DNA from: Pseudomonadales bacterium
GTDB taxonomy: Bacteria; Pseudomonadota; Gammaproteobacteria; Pseudomonadales; Azotimanducaceae
DNA length: 64,000 nt
Assembly: GCA_022825925.1 (NCBI GenBank)
Contig: JAJDVW010000022.1
Span: 248,001-312,000, forward strand
Direction of reading: 5' to 3'
Positions 1-7,841 of the stretch are shown one piece after another. Both the position numbers and the translations under genes were made by a program. The first letter of the stretch is position 1, and each line of letters begins with the position of its first letter. The notes beneath the pieces are model-generated. The model was not told the DNA's origin. It saw only the letters and a list, made by a program, of their open reading frames with translations, and made no database searches.

Positions 1-1
1 C

Positions 2-1585
2 CCGGACTGGGCCGACCTGCCGACCTTCGCCCAGAATGCCGATCGCGCCGAGAACGAGGACCTGGTGCACCTGTTCGTGCAGGAGTTCGTCGGCGAGTGG
101 AACGCCCACGAGCTCTACCACGCGGCCCAGGCGCACCGCATCTGCGTCGCGCCCGTGATGAGCCTGCCGGAACTCTCGGCGAACGAGCACCTGCGCGCCC
201 GGGGTTTCTTCGTCGAAGCGGGCGAGGGAGAGGCCCGCATGGAGTACCTCGCTCCCGCGGCGGTTTCCAGGAGCGGCCGCGCGGCCATCGCCCGTCCGGC
301 GCCGCGCCTGGGCGAGCACGACGGCACGGTCGACCTGCCCGCACGTGCGCGGCGGCCATCCCGGGGCGACGCGGGTCTGCCCCTGGCCGGTGTCCGGGTA
401 CTCGATCTCACCTGGGCCTGGGCGGGACCGTTCTGCACGCTGAACCTCGCGCACCTCGGCGCCGAAGTGATCCGCGTCGAGTCGGCGAAGCGCGCCGACC
501 TCTATCGCCGCCTGCGGATCTGTCCCGAGGAATGGGGCGACGACCTCGACGTGTCCGGCATGTTCAACCAGTGGCACCAGGGGAAGGCCAGCATGTCGGT
601 CGACCTCGGCGCCCCGAAGGGCGTCGAGATCGTCAGGCGGCTGGTGGCCGAGAGCGACGTGGTCGTGCAGAACTTCGCCACGGGGGTGGTGGAGCGCCTC
701 GGCCTGGGCTACGAGACGCTGCGCGGGATCAACCCGCGCATCGTCCTCGCCAGCATCACCGGCTACGGCCAGACCGGTCCGTACCGGCATTACATGGGGT
801 ACGGCCCGGCGATGCCGCCGCTGACGGGGCTCGCGATGGCGACGGGCCACGTCGGCGGCGGGCCGGAGGAGTTCGGCCTCTCGATGCCGGACCCGACCGC
901 CGGCATCACCGCGGCGATGAGCGTCGTGGCGGCGCTCCTGAAGCGTGACGAGACCGGCGCGGGCGACCACCTGGACATCACGCTCTGGGAAGCCACGGGC
1001 GTGCTCAACATGGAAGGGTGGATGCAGTACGTCATGACGGGCACCGAGCCCGCGCGCATCGGCAACCGCTCGCCCCGCATGGCCCCGCACGGCTGCTTCC
1101 CGTGCACCGGCGAGGACGCCTGGGTGTCGATCGCCTGCCGCGGCGACGCGGAGTGGTCCGCCCTGGCCCGACACATCGATCCCGCCCTGGCCCGCGACCC
1201 CCGTTTCGAGACCCTGGCCGACCGCAAGCGGCACGAGGACGCCCTCGAGGACATCGTCGCCGCGTGGACGGCGGACCGGGATCGCTGGGACATCACCCGA
1301 CTGCTGCAGGAGTCGGGGATCGCGGCGTTCCCGACCATGACGGCGCGGGACATCGTCCACGATCCCCACCTCGCGGCGCGGGGCTTCATCGAGCGCCTCG
1401 AACATTCGAAGGTGGGCCGCCGGGCGCACGCCGGCATCCCCTGGCTGCTCCACGCCCGGCCCAACGGAGTGTCGGCGCCGGCGCCGTGCCTCGGGGCGGA
1501 TACCGACCGGTACCTGCGCGAGATCCTCGGGATGTCGGAAGAGGAGATCGCGGGGCTTTACCGCGAGGGAATCGTCGGGGTTTGA
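2..1585 (+). CDS. CaiB/BaiF CoA-transferase, two-domain, 5' truncated by window edge
   Basis: The frame is open from the first base, so the true start lies outside the window. The first ~85 visible residues match the C-terminal tail of a family III CoA-transferase; a Pro/Arg-rich linker follows, and a second complete domain begins near visible residue 120 with the family N-terminal pattern LAGVRVLDLTWAWAGPFC, then GAEVIRVES and NFATGVVERLGLGY. Family members move CoA from one acyl-CoA to an organic acid. Two fused CaiB domains in one chain is a known architecture. The catalytic Asp of the second domain is expected near the GPAMPPLTGLAMATGH segment but I cannot assign it. Substrate unknown. 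A second, single-domain CaiB gene lies 3.5 kb downstream. Confidence 0.9.
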   Translation, partial: PDWADLPTFAQNADRAENEDLVHLFVQEFVGEWNAHELYHAAQAHRICVAPVMSLPELSANEHLRARGFFVEAGEGEARMEYLAPAAVSRSGRAAIARPAPRLGEHDGTVDLPARARRPSRGDAGLPLAGVRVLDLTWAWAGPFCTLNLAHLGAEVIRVESAKRADLYRRLRICPEEWGDDLDVSGMFNQWHQGKASMSVDLGAPKGVEIVRRLVAESDVVVQNFATGVVERLGLGYETLRGINPRIVLASITGYGQTGPYRHYMGYGPAMPPLTGLAMATGHVGGGPEEFGLSMPDPTAGITAAMSVVAALLKRDETGAGDHLDITLWEATGVLNMEGWMQYVMTGTEPARIGNRSPRMAPHGCFPCTGEDAWVSIACRGDAEWSALARHIDPALARDPRFETLADRKRHEDALEDIVAAWTADRDRWDITRLLQESGIAAFPTMTARDIVHDPHLAARGFIERLEHSKVGRRAHAGIPWLLHARPNGVSAPAPCLGADTDRYLREILGMSEEEIAGLYREGIVGV

Positions 1586-1629
1586 GCGCTACGGTCCCGT
1601 GACGTTGAGCGAGGAAGCCGTGAGGCTGC

Positions 1630-1869
1630 GTGCATAAGACATACACCGTCAGCGTAGGCGACGACGTGCACCGCCGGGCCCGAATCAAGGCTGCGGAGCG
1701 CGGTACGTCGGTGTCTGCGGCGGTGCGCGAGTTGCTGGTGCGTTCGCCTTCGGCTGCCAGCGGGGTCGCAGCCGGTTCGAGAACATCGCAGGATCGGGTG
1801 TGTTGCCGCCGAACGGTGGCATCCGGCGGGGGAACTCCGGAGTCGAGGCAAGGGTCCGGCGATGCATGA
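1630..1869 (+). CDS. Small ribbon-helix-helix-like protein, orphan antitoxin candidate
   Basis: 79 residues from a GTG start. Residues 1-35 (HKTYTVSVGDDVHRRARIKA, then GTSVSAAVRELL) fit a CopG/VapB ribbon-helix-helix fold: a beta strand followed by two helices, the usual DNA-binding half of an antitoxin. The rest is Ser/Gly/Arg-rich and does not resemble a toxin-binding tail, and no toxin gene follows; the next gene is a cupin. It may be a solitary regulator or the remnant of a VapBC-type module whose 3' half was replaced. No strong ribosome-binding site is visible, so the start is uncertain. Confidence 0.5.
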   Translation: MHKTYTVSVGDDVHRRARIKAAERGTSVSAAVRELLVRSPSAASGVAAGSRTSQDRVCCRRTVASGGGTPESRQGSGDA

Positions 1870-1902
1870 GCCACGAACGGCCGTCCGGATCCGGGAGGAA
1901 CG

Positions 1903-2268
1903 GTGATTGCCAAGCAGAGTCTCGCGGAGGGGTTTGCCGCGATCGACGAGCCCTGGTCACCGCGTGTCGCGGGCGACATCAACGAGATGCAGATCAAGCT
2001 GGTCAAGTTCGAGGGAGAGTTCATCTGGCACCGCCATGACGAGGAAGACGAGCTCTTCCTCGTGACCTCGGGCCGCCTGCGGATGGAGTTTCGCGATCAG
2101 CCGCCACAGATCGTGGAGCCGGGAGAGTTCATCATCGTGTCGCACGGCGTCGAGCACCGGCCCGTCGCCGAAACGCCCTGCGAGGTCGTGCTCCTGGAGC
2201 CTCGCACGACGCTCAACACGGGCAATGTCGAGAACGAGCGAACGGTCCCGAACCCGGAACGCGTCTGA
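1903..2268 (+). CDS. Cupin-domain protein
   Basis: 121 residues, GTG start preceded by GGGAGGAA 4-5 bases upstream. Both cupin motifs are present: motif 1 around WHRHDEEDELFLVTSGRL (two His, one Glu, a Gly) and motif 2 around PGEFIIVSHGVEH with its metal-binding His. It is a single-domain small barrel, expected to bind one divalent metal in the cytoplasm. Cupins of this size include isomerases, dioxygenases and sugar-binding regulators; nothing here picks one. It stands alone between the RHH-like gene and the convergent kinase gene; the 205 bp after it show no feature. Confidence 0.8.
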   Translation: MIAKQSLAEGFAAIDEPWSPRVAGDINEMQIKLVKFEGEFIWHRHDEEDELFLVTSGRLRMEFRDQPPQIVEPGEFIIVSHGVEHRPVAETPCEVVLLEPRTTLNTGNVENERTVPNPERV

Positions 2269-2473
2269 CGGGCTCGGACAGGCCGGAGCGCAGTCGCGGC
2301 AGCCCGATCTGTCTGCCGCGAGCCGACCGGACACGTGCCGGCAACCGGGCTGCATGTGCGAGGAACTCCTTCATCTCGACGCGGATGGTCTGACCGGGAG
2401 ATGGCGCGGACATCGTTGTCCATTCCCCGGAGCACGTCGACTCGGCGCACGCGGCGCCGCTCGCCGAGGTGTT

Positions 2474-3361
2474 TCAGCCGGACGAATAGCCGCTTCCGCG
2501 GATCTCGCCGATCACCCGACGGGCTCGACGCGCCTCGTCCGGGGCGTGCCCGCGCGCCCGATCCAGGATCAGCAGTTGCTTCCAGAGCGCCCAGCCGCGG
2601 GCTCTCGCCCACGTCCCGTCGTCGAGGCCGACACACGACGCGAACGTCGCCCGACTGCGCGCGTCGAACAGCGTCCAGGCGATAGTCAGGTCGCACGCGG
2701 GATCGCCCGCGGCAAGCTGTCCGAAGTCGATCACCGCGTGTAGCCGGCCGCGGTCGAACAGGAGGTTGTCGGGGGCCAGGTCACCGTGGACCCACACGGG
2801 CGCGGCCCGCCAGCGCGTTGCCCGGGCGGACTGCCAGACGCGCCGCGCCCGGGGAGCGTCGATCAGGGGTCCCAGCCGATCGATCAGGGTCATGGTCTCG
2901 CGTTCGTAGACCGCGAGGTCCCCGCCGCGATGGAAGTTATCCGCGTCCGGCCGGGGCGCGCTGGCCGCGTCGGCGGCGTGCAGCGCCCGTAGGAATCCTG
3001 CGAGGTCGCGGGCCAGGGCATCGAGGTCACCGAGGTCGGCGGCGGGGAACGAGTCGCCCGGGATCCACCGGTTCAGCGCCCAGCACCACGGATACCCGCA
3101 CCCCGGCGCGCCCAGGGCGACCGGTTCGGGAATCCGGACCGGGAGTCGGCCGGCGAGCCGCGGCAGGCATTCGCGCTCCAGCGCCAGGTGCGGTGCATAG
3201 GGGGCCGCGCTCGGGAGGCGCGCGGCGAGTTGCTCGCCAACGCGAAAGGTCCGGTTGTCGTGGCCGCCGGGACGCACCTGCGCGACCGGCAGGTGCCCGT
3301 GCTCCGGGAACTGCGCGCGGAGCAGGCGTCGGACGAGTTCGGCATCGATGGGCACGGGCAT
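2474..3361 (-). CDS. Aminoglycoside phosphotransferase (APH)-family kinase
   Basis: 295 residues. The ATG at 3361 is chosen because the protein-kinase-like fold starts there (residues 1-40, including PGGHDNRTFRVG). The catalytic loop VHGDLAPDNLLF gives His192, Asp194 and Asn199, and the metal-binding Asp212 sits in VIDFGQ. Enzymes of this family phosphorylate small hydroxylated molecules, sometimes antibiotics, often unknown metabolites. The sequence does not identify the substrate, so resistance should not be assumed. The gene is divergent from the nucleotidyltransferase/RHH pair, sharing the 48-bp AT-rich region 3362-3409. Confidence 0.82.
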   Translation of the reverse strand: MPVPIDAELVRRLLRAQFPEHGHLPVAQVRPGGHDNRTFRVGEQLAARLPSAAPYAPHLALERECLPRLAGRLPVRIPEPVALGAPGCGYPWCWALNRWIPGDSFPAADLGDLDALARDLAGFLRALHAADAASAPRPDADNFHRGGDLAVYERETMTLIDRLGPLIDAPRARRVWQSARATRWRAAPVWVHGDLAPDNLLFDRGRLHAVIDFGQLAAGDPACDLTIAWTLFDARSRATFASCVGLDDGTWARARGWALWKQLLILDRARGHAPDEARRARRVIGEIRGSGYSSG

Positions 3362-3382
3362 GGCCGTTCCCCGGAGACGTCT

Positions 3383-3401
3383 GCATATATGCGTATATAC
3401 T
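3383..3401 (+). promoter_or_regulatory. Two abutting perfect palindromes, likely TA operator and promoter
   Basis: GCATATATGC (3383-3392) and GTATATAC (3393-3400) are each perfect palindromes and lie directly side by side. TATACT at 3396-3401 could serve as a -10 box, which would place the transcript start almost at the ATG at 3410; no Shine-Dalgarno is seen before that ATG. Ribbon-helix-helix antitoxins typically bind paired short palindromes in their own promoter, and the second gene downstream encodes an RHH-like protein. Operator function is inferred. Confidence 0.55.
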
Positions 3402-3409
3402 AACGCGTC

Positions 3410-3874
3410 ATGACCGTGCTGGAGCAAGTCTGCAACGCCCTCGGGGCGGCTGACGTCCGCTACGCGGTGGTCGGCGGCTACGCGGTCGCGCTCCACGGCG
3501 CCGTGCGCGGCACGATCGACATCGACATCGCGGTGCGATGGTCGCGGGACGACCTGCGGCGTGCGGCAACGGCGCTGGAGGAGATCGGACTCGTGTCCCG
3601 GCTCCCGGTCGGCGCGGACGAGGTATTCGACTTCCGCGACGAGTACATCGCGAATCGCGGTCTCGTCGCGTGGAACTTCCACGATCCGGACGATCCCCTG
3701 CGGCAGGTGGACATCGTCATCGCCTACGACCTCACCGGCAAGAAGACGCACAGGGTAGAGCTTCCGGGGGGTGCGGTGCGCGTGCTCGCCATCGAAGACC
3801 TCATCGCGATGAAACGGGACAGCGGGCGGCCGCAGGACCTCGAGGACGCGGCGGCGCTGGAGAAGCTCCGGTGA
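3410..3874 (+). CDS. Nucleotidyltransferase-fold protein, probable toxin of a TA pair
   Basis: 154 residues. The N-terminus has the nucleotidyltransferase signature VVGGYAVALHG followed by RGTIDIDIAV, the Gly-rich helix and paired metal-binding acidic residues of the MNT/AbiEii-like fold; a third acidic residue may be in QVDIVIAYD. The C-terminal LAIEDLIAMKRDSGRPQDLE is the usual end of small members (key Lys/Arg and Asp). Such proteins can add nucleotides to tRNA or to a partner. The stop overlaps the next start by four bases (GTGA), so the two are co-translated, in toxin-first order. ATG start with no visible SD; a leaderless message is possible. Confidence 0.72.
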   Translation: MTVLEQVCNALGAADVRYAVVGGYAVALHGAVRGTIDIDIAVRWSRDDLRRAATALEEIGLVSRLPVGADEVFDFRDEYIANRGLVAWNFHDPDDPLRQVDIVIAYDLTGKKTHRVELPGGAVRVLAIEDLIAMKRDSGRPQDLEDAAALEKLR

Positions 3875-4134
3875 AGCCCGACAGGCGCGAAAGGCCGCTG
3901 CAGCGCTTCTCCGATGCGTATCTCGAACGCTGCCGCGCGCTCTCGCCGGAGGACATCGTGCGTTTCCTGGAGGACTTCCGGGACCTGCAGGGCGCCGCGC
4001 GCGTCCGGTCCCGGCTAATCAGCGTGCGCGTGCCGGAGCCGCTGCTGAACGCGTTCCGGACGCGCTCGCGACTGGCTGGAGTACCGTACCAGACGCAACT
4101 CAAGCGCCTGATGCAGGAGTGGCTTCGCGCATAG
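3871..4134 (+). CDS. RHH-like protein, probable antitoxin partner
   Basis: 87 residues from the GTG that overlaps the upstream stop. The C-terminal half, RSRLISVRVPEPLLNAFRTR and then PYQTQLKRLMQEWL, resembles the BrnA/CopG ribbon-helix-helix antitoxins (strand, helix, turn, helix ending in EWL). The N-terminal ~40 residues, rich in charged helix (LSPEDIVRFLEDFRDLQ), could be the toxin-binding arm. The natural role would be to neutralise the nucleotidyltransferase and repress the operon through the palindromes at 3383-3400. This pairing is inferred from overlap and fold, not from a recognised named system. Confidence 0.65.
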   Translation: MKPDRRERPLQRFSDAYLERCRALSPEDIVRFLEDFRDLQGAARVRSRLISVRVPEPLLNAFRTRSRLAGVPYQTQLKRLMQEWLRA

Positions 4135-4150
4135 GGCGCGCTGCGGAAAG

Positions 4151-4224
4151 CGCACCCGCAGGGACTCGAACCCCGAACCCCCAGGTTCGAAGCCTGGTGC
4201 TCTATCCAGTTGAGCTACGGGTGC
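4151..4224 (-). tRNA. tRNA-Arg (anticodon TCG)
   Basis: On the minus strand the acceptor GCACCCG pairs with CGGGTGC, the D arm has GCTC...GAGC, the anticodon stem CCAGG/CCTGG encloses loop CTTCGAA (anticodon TCG, reading CGA), and the T arm has GTTCGAGTC. Discriminator is G and CCA is not encoded. 74 nt. It lies directly after the TA-like pair; I found no repeat of its 3' end elsewhere in the window that would mark an integration site. Confidence 0.95.
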
Positions 4225-4422
4225 GGCCGAGTGCGAGTATAGCCCCGCTCCGGGCTGTCGTACGTCCCGAGCAGGACGTTGGCTGGAGGGCGGCTCCGTC
4301 GGGTGATCCCGCCCCGGAGCTGCGCTCTGCTCCGGACACGATCCTCGGTCGCGGGGCCGCCCGCTGACGACGGGCAGCAACGTGCGCGACAGTCGCGCAT
4401 CCGACAGATGGAGAGACGGGAC

Positions 4423-5100
4423 ATGAAGACGATCGTGGAACGGTGGCTGGACGCCTGGCTCTGCGTCGTGGCTCTGATCGGGTTCTCCCTGATCCTCTGG
4501 CTCATGGCGGAGTGGCGGGAGCTGGACTGGACGAGCCGGATGGCCTGCCTCACGGTGATCATCCTCCCGTTTCACGCCTGGGAGGAGTGGCGCTTCCCCG
4601 GGGGCCTGCACTACATCTACAACCTGATGTGGCGTTCCGACCGGCCGGACCGCTACCCGATGAACCGGCTGTCCGACATGTGGACCGTCTTCGGGGCCCT
4701 GGTGTTCGGCTGCCTGGCGGTTGCCTCTTTCGGCGATCATCCGGTGCTGGCCACGGGACTGTTCTTCTGCTGTGTCACGGAGATCGTGGCCCACACCGTG
4801 GGAGGAGTCGTTGCCTTGCGCCTGTTCCGGCCCAGGGGCAAGAGGACCATCTACAATCCGGGTTTCGCCGCCTCGTATCTCATGTTTCTGCCGATGGCGG
4901 CCGCCTGGGTCTACGCCGCGGCTACGGGGGTGGTGCCCACGACCCTCTCGGACTGGCTGTGGGGGGTGGCCGCCATCATCGGTGCGGCGCTCGTGTTCAT
5001 CGTCCTCCCGGAGACTCTCCTGAAGAGCAGGGACACCCCGTATCCGTTTACCGGCAGGTATCGCTACGGCTACTTCGCCAGGTACGTCGAGGAGGGTTGA
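4423..5100 (+). CDS. HXXEE-family integral membrane protein
   Basis: 225 residues. Near residue 50 is FHAWEEWRFPGG, the His-x-x-Glu-Glu motif that names this uncharacterised family, and a second conserved His (EIVAHTVGG) follows. Five to six hydrophobic stretches (for example CVVALIGFSLILWLMAEW and GVAAIIGAALVFIVLP) place it in the inner membrane. The conserved His/Glu pattern suggests metal binding, but no activity is established. Start ATG 4423 has GGAG upstream; an in-frame ATG at 4408 is possible. It precedes a CaiB gene by 47 bp. Confidence 0.8.
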   Translation: MKTIVERWLDAWLCVVALIGFSLILWLMAEWRELDWTSRMACLTVIILPFHAWEEWRFPGGLHYIYNLMWRSDRPDRYPMNRLSDMWTVFGALVFGCLAVASFGDHPVLATGLFFCCVTEIVAHTVGGVVALRLFRPRGKRTIYNPGFAASYLMFLPMAAAWVYAAATGVVPTTLSDWLWGVAAIIGAALVFIVLPETLLKSRDTPYPFTGRYRYGYFARYVEEG

Positions 5101-5147
5101 CCGGGGCGTGGCATACTCCCGGCGCTTCGGCAACACGGGAGTCCACG

Positions 5148-6338
5148 GTGGGTGAGCAGCCCCTGCACGGTGTCACGGTCCTGGATCTGGGCCAGATCTA
5201 CAACGGCCCCTACTGCGGGTACCTGCTGGCGATGGCCGGGGCGCGCGTCGTCAAGGTGGAGTCGCCGATCGGCGAAGGGCTGCGTAGCGCGGCGTCCAGG
5301 GGCTCCGAGGGCTACGCGTTCTGGATGCTGAACGGGCACAAGGAAACGGTCACCCTCAACCTCAAGTCCGACAGCGGCCGCGAGATGCTGATCGAACTCG
5401 CCCGCCACGCGGACGTGCTCCTGGAGAACTTCGCGCCCGGCACGATGGACCGCCTCGGGGTCGGCAGCGCCGTGCTGCGCGCGGCGAACCCCCGGCTCGT
5501 CTACGCCGCCTCGACCGGGTTCGGGGCCACGGGCCCGCACCGCGACTACCTGGCGATGGACGTGACCGTGCAGGCCATGAGCGGCATCGTCGGCATCACC
5601 GGCAACGAGGACGAACCGCCCTTGAAGTCGGGTCCGGCGCTCTGCGACATGCTCGGCGGCGTGCACCTCTACGCGGCGATCGTGAGCGCGCTCTACCGCC
5701 GCGAGCAGACCGGGGAGGGCGCCGTGCTCGACGTCGCCATGCAGGACGCGGTGTTCCCGACGCTGGCTTCGGCGCTCGGCGCGTACTACAAGCTCGGACG
5801 CAACCCGCCGCGCACCGGGAACCGGCACCAGGCGCTCGCCGTCGCGCCCTACAACGTCTATGCCACGAGCGACGGGCATGTCGCGATCATCGTCATCCGC
5901 GAGGGCCATTGGCGCAAGCTGGTGCAGGCGATGGGCCAGCCCGAACTCGGGGACGATCCACGCTTCGTGGACATGCGCGCCCGTTGCCGGAACATGGACG
6001 AGACCGACGCGGCGGTGGAAGCCTGGACGTCGACCCTGACGCGCGACGAGGTGTTCCGCATCTGCCAGGAGCACGAAGTCATCTGCGCGCCCGTCCGGTC
6101 CCTCGACGACGTGGTCAACGATCCCCACCTGCTGCAACGCGGCGCGTTGGCCAAGGTCATGCATCCGAAGCTCGGCGAGGTCTCGCTGCCCAGCACGCCC
6201 CTGCGTTTCGAGGACGTGGACCCGCCCGTCCCGACGATGCCGCGCGCGCTCGGCCAGGACAACGCGGCGGTGTTCGGGGAGTTCCTCGGTTACGGAGGCG
6301 CGCGGCTCGAGACGCTGAAGGAGGAGGGCGCGATCTGA
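5148..6338 (+). CDS. CaiB/BaiF CoA-transferase
   Basis: 396 residues, the normal length of a single-domain family III CoA-transferase. It opens with LHGVTVLDLGQIYNGPYCGY and GARVVKVESPIGEG, then has NFAPGTMDRLGVG and STGFGATGPHRDYLAMDVTV, whose Asp is the probable catalytic carboxylate that forms the aspartyl-CoA thioester. C-terminal DDVVNDPHLLQRGAL is typical. GTG start inferred from where homology begins; no strong SD. The stop overlaps the next gene's ATG (TGATG), so the CoA-transferase and the cytochrome are co-translated, an unusual pairing. Substrate unknown. Confidence 0.92.
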   Translation: MGEQPLHGVTVLDLGQIYNGPYCGYLLAMAGARVVKVESPIGEGLRSAASRGSEGYAFWMLNGHKETVTLNLKSDSGREMLIELARHADVLLENFAPGTMDRLGVGSAVLRAANPRLVYAASTGFGATGPHRDYLAMDVTVQAMSGIVGITGNEDEPPLKSGPALCDMLGGVHLYAAIVSALYRREQTGEGAVLDVAMQDAVFPTLASALGAYYKLGRNPPRTGNRHQALAVAPYNVYATSDGHVAIIVIREGHWRKLVQAMGQPELGDDPRFVDMRARCRNMDETDAAVEAWTSTLTRDEVFRICQEHEVICAPVRSLDDVVNDPHLLQRGALAKVMHPKLGEVSLPSTPLRFEDVDPPVPTMPRALGQDNAAVFGEFLGYGGARLETLKEEGAI

Positions 6339-6763
6339 TGCGGCGCGCCTGCCGGAGGCACGCCGCCCCGGCCCTGGGCGCCGTGGCCCTGGTCTGCGCC
6401 CTGGCGGGCAGCGGCCAGGACTCCGAGCGGCGCTTCGGCGTGACGGACGTCATGGACGCCATGGTCGTGCCGGCGTCTGACGCGCTCTTCGGCGTGGGAC
6501 GCGCCGAACCTGAGTCCGAGCAAGCCTGGATCGCGCTACGTCACCAGGCCGTCATCCTGGGCGAAGCCGGGCACGCGCTGACCGCTCCCGGCCGCAGCCC
6601 CGGCGCCGATTGGGACGCCTGGTCGATCGCGATGTCCGAAGCCGCCGCGGGTGCCGCGGCGGCGATCGACGCCCGCGACGTGGACGGTGTCCTCTTCGCG
6701 GGTGGGGATATCACCGAGAGTTGCACCGGCTGTCATCGCGTATACCTGCCCGTGGCAAGGTGA
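6338..6763 (+). CDS. Exported monohaem c-type cytochrome, cytochrome c'-like
   Basis: 141 residues. Residues 1-27 form a signal peptide (Arg/His-rich start, then APALGAVALVCALAG). The only haem motif is CTGCH in ESCTGCHRVYLP close to the C-terminus, which is the arrangement of cytochrome c' and c-556 four-helix bundles; the intervening Ala-rich helices agree. A periplasmic electron-transfer or gas-sensing role is likely. Its start overlaps the CoA-transferase stop; no redox partner gene is adjacent. Confidence 0.78.
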   Translation: MRRACRRHAAPALGAVALVCALAGSGQDSERRFGVTDVMDAMVVPASDALFGVGRAEPESEQAWIALRHQAVILGEAGHALTAPGRSPGADWDAWSIAMSEAAAGAAAAIDARDVDGVLFAGGDITESCTGCHRVYLPVAR

Positions 6764-6787
6764 CCTGCGGGGTCGAGACGGGCCGCC

Positions 6788-7291
6788 TCACGCGTCGGCG
6801 ATCCGGGGGTCGGAGCCGACGCTTGCGAACGCTCTCGGATTGTACAGGCCCTCAAGGGTTTTCCTCAGGTGGATCGACGTCCTGCGGAGTCGGGTAGGAC
6901 TTGCCAGGACGATGTTCTCCAGGCCGGTGGGGACGGCGGCGCTCGGGATCGCCAAAAGCGGTGCCCGCCCCCACAGCAGCCAATCCGTCCCGCGCCGCTG
7001 CGTGGATCGCGGGTAGGGATAGTCGGTCCAATCGGAAGGCAGCTCCCAAACCGACCAGCGCTCTACCACCGTGCCATCGGGCATCTCGAAGACGCCTAGG
7101 CGGTAGGTGTCGGGGACGAGCCTTGGCGACGGCAGATAGTTCGCCATTTCGAGCATTGCCACGGCTGCGGACTCGGCGAAGTAAACAGCGGGAACGCCCG
7201 CGTCGTTCCAGCGCCCTCCGCTGTGGAAGCTGCCGCCCATGCCCCCGAGATCCGAAATGTGGTCCTGGTGGGCAATGCGGTACAGCCGCAT
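6788..7291 (-). CDS. RES-domain toxin (NAD+-degrading family)
   Basis: 167 residues. The RES signature is visible: LYRI near the start, GGRWNDAGVPAVYFAES with the conserved Arg and Tyr, AMLEM with Glu, and GLENIVLAS near residue 125. Known RES toxins (for example MbcT and ParT relatives) degrade or transfer from NAD+. ATG at 7291 overlaps the upstream antitoxin stop (ATGA), the standard antitoxin-first order. Length is typical, with no obvious truncation. Confidence 0.9.
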   Translation of the reverse strand: MRLYRIAHQDHISDLGGMGGSFHSGGRWNDAGVPAVYFAESAAVAMLEMANYLPSPRLVPDTYRLGVFEMPDGTVVERWSVWELPSDWTDYPYPRSTQRRGTDWLLWGRAPLLAIPSAAVPTGLENIVLASPTRLRRTSIHLRKTLEGLYNPRAFASVGSDPRIADA

Positions 7292-7725
7292 CAGGGGAAT
7301 TCGCCGTACTCGATCTTGCGGATGGCGTCCCTGACGAGCTGCCGCCCCTGGAAGGTGTCGCACAGTTCGATGGGGCGCGCCCCGCCGAGGGCGGGAAGCG
7401 CGGCGCCCAACCACTCGTTGGTGCGCTCGAGGTCGCCGAAGACCGCGAGGCCCCGCGACACCAGGCGCAGCATGTCCAGGATCGCCTCCGACTGCCCGCG
7501 GCCGAGTGCGGGGCGGCGATACAGCCGATTCAGATTTCCCGGCGTGGCGCCGAGGAGCTGCGCGAACGTCTCTCGATGGCCGAGGACGCCGACGGTCTGA
7601 CGAACCACCTTGCCCGGTACGCCCCGGCGCACCGCCTGGATGTAGGCGCCGTCATCCGCGAGGACATCCCACGGGATGTCGATGCCCTCGACTCCGACCT
7701 CCGCCGTTTGAAGCAGTGCCTCCAC
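7291..7725 (-). CDS. Xre/MbcA/ParS-type antitoxin (DUF2384)
   Basis: 144 residues. The middle has a helix-turn-helix-like part (LLGATPGNLNRLYRRPALGR), and the C-terminal domain shows the toxin-binding hallmark: ERTNEWLGAALPALGG, ARPIELCDTFQGRQLV and a final KIEYGEFP. It neutralises the RES toxin and probably represses the operon through the palindrome at 7761-7777. ATG start at 7725. Confidence 0.9.
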   Translation of the reverse strand: MEALLQTAEVGVEGIDIPWDVLADDGAYIQAVRRGVPGKVVRQTVGVLGHRETFAQLLGATPGNLNRLYRRPALGRGQSEAILDMLRLVSRGLAVFGDLERTNEWLGAALPALGGARPIELCDTFQGRQLVRDAIRKIEYGEFP

Positions 7726-7760
7726 CGTGGTGTCCTCGCGATCCCTTGACGGGCCAACAT

Positions 7761-7777
7761 ATCATCATTGTGATGAT
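7761..7777 (-). promoter_or_regulatory. Palindromic operator upstream of the Xre-RES operon
   Basis: ATCATCA, a 3-base spacer TTG, then TGATGAT: a perfect 7-bp inverted repeat centred about 44 bp upstream of the antitoxin start, with CCA and TGG as a further outer match. Xre-family antitoxins bind such sites for autorepression; binding is inferred. Confidence 0.6.
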
Positions 7778-7841
7778 TGGACAACATCAAACCGCGGTCA
7801 CACCGTAGCACCGACGGCCCGATCACCGGCCGCAGCGACGT

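Noticed and set aside
2474-3361. Aminoglycoside-resistance gene
   Set aside because: The fold is APH-like, but nothing ties it to antibiotics and most such kinases act on metabolites.
4151-4224. tRNA-Arg as an integration (att) site for the nearby TA genes
   Set aside because: No duplicated tRNA 3' end was found in the window and no integrase gene is present.
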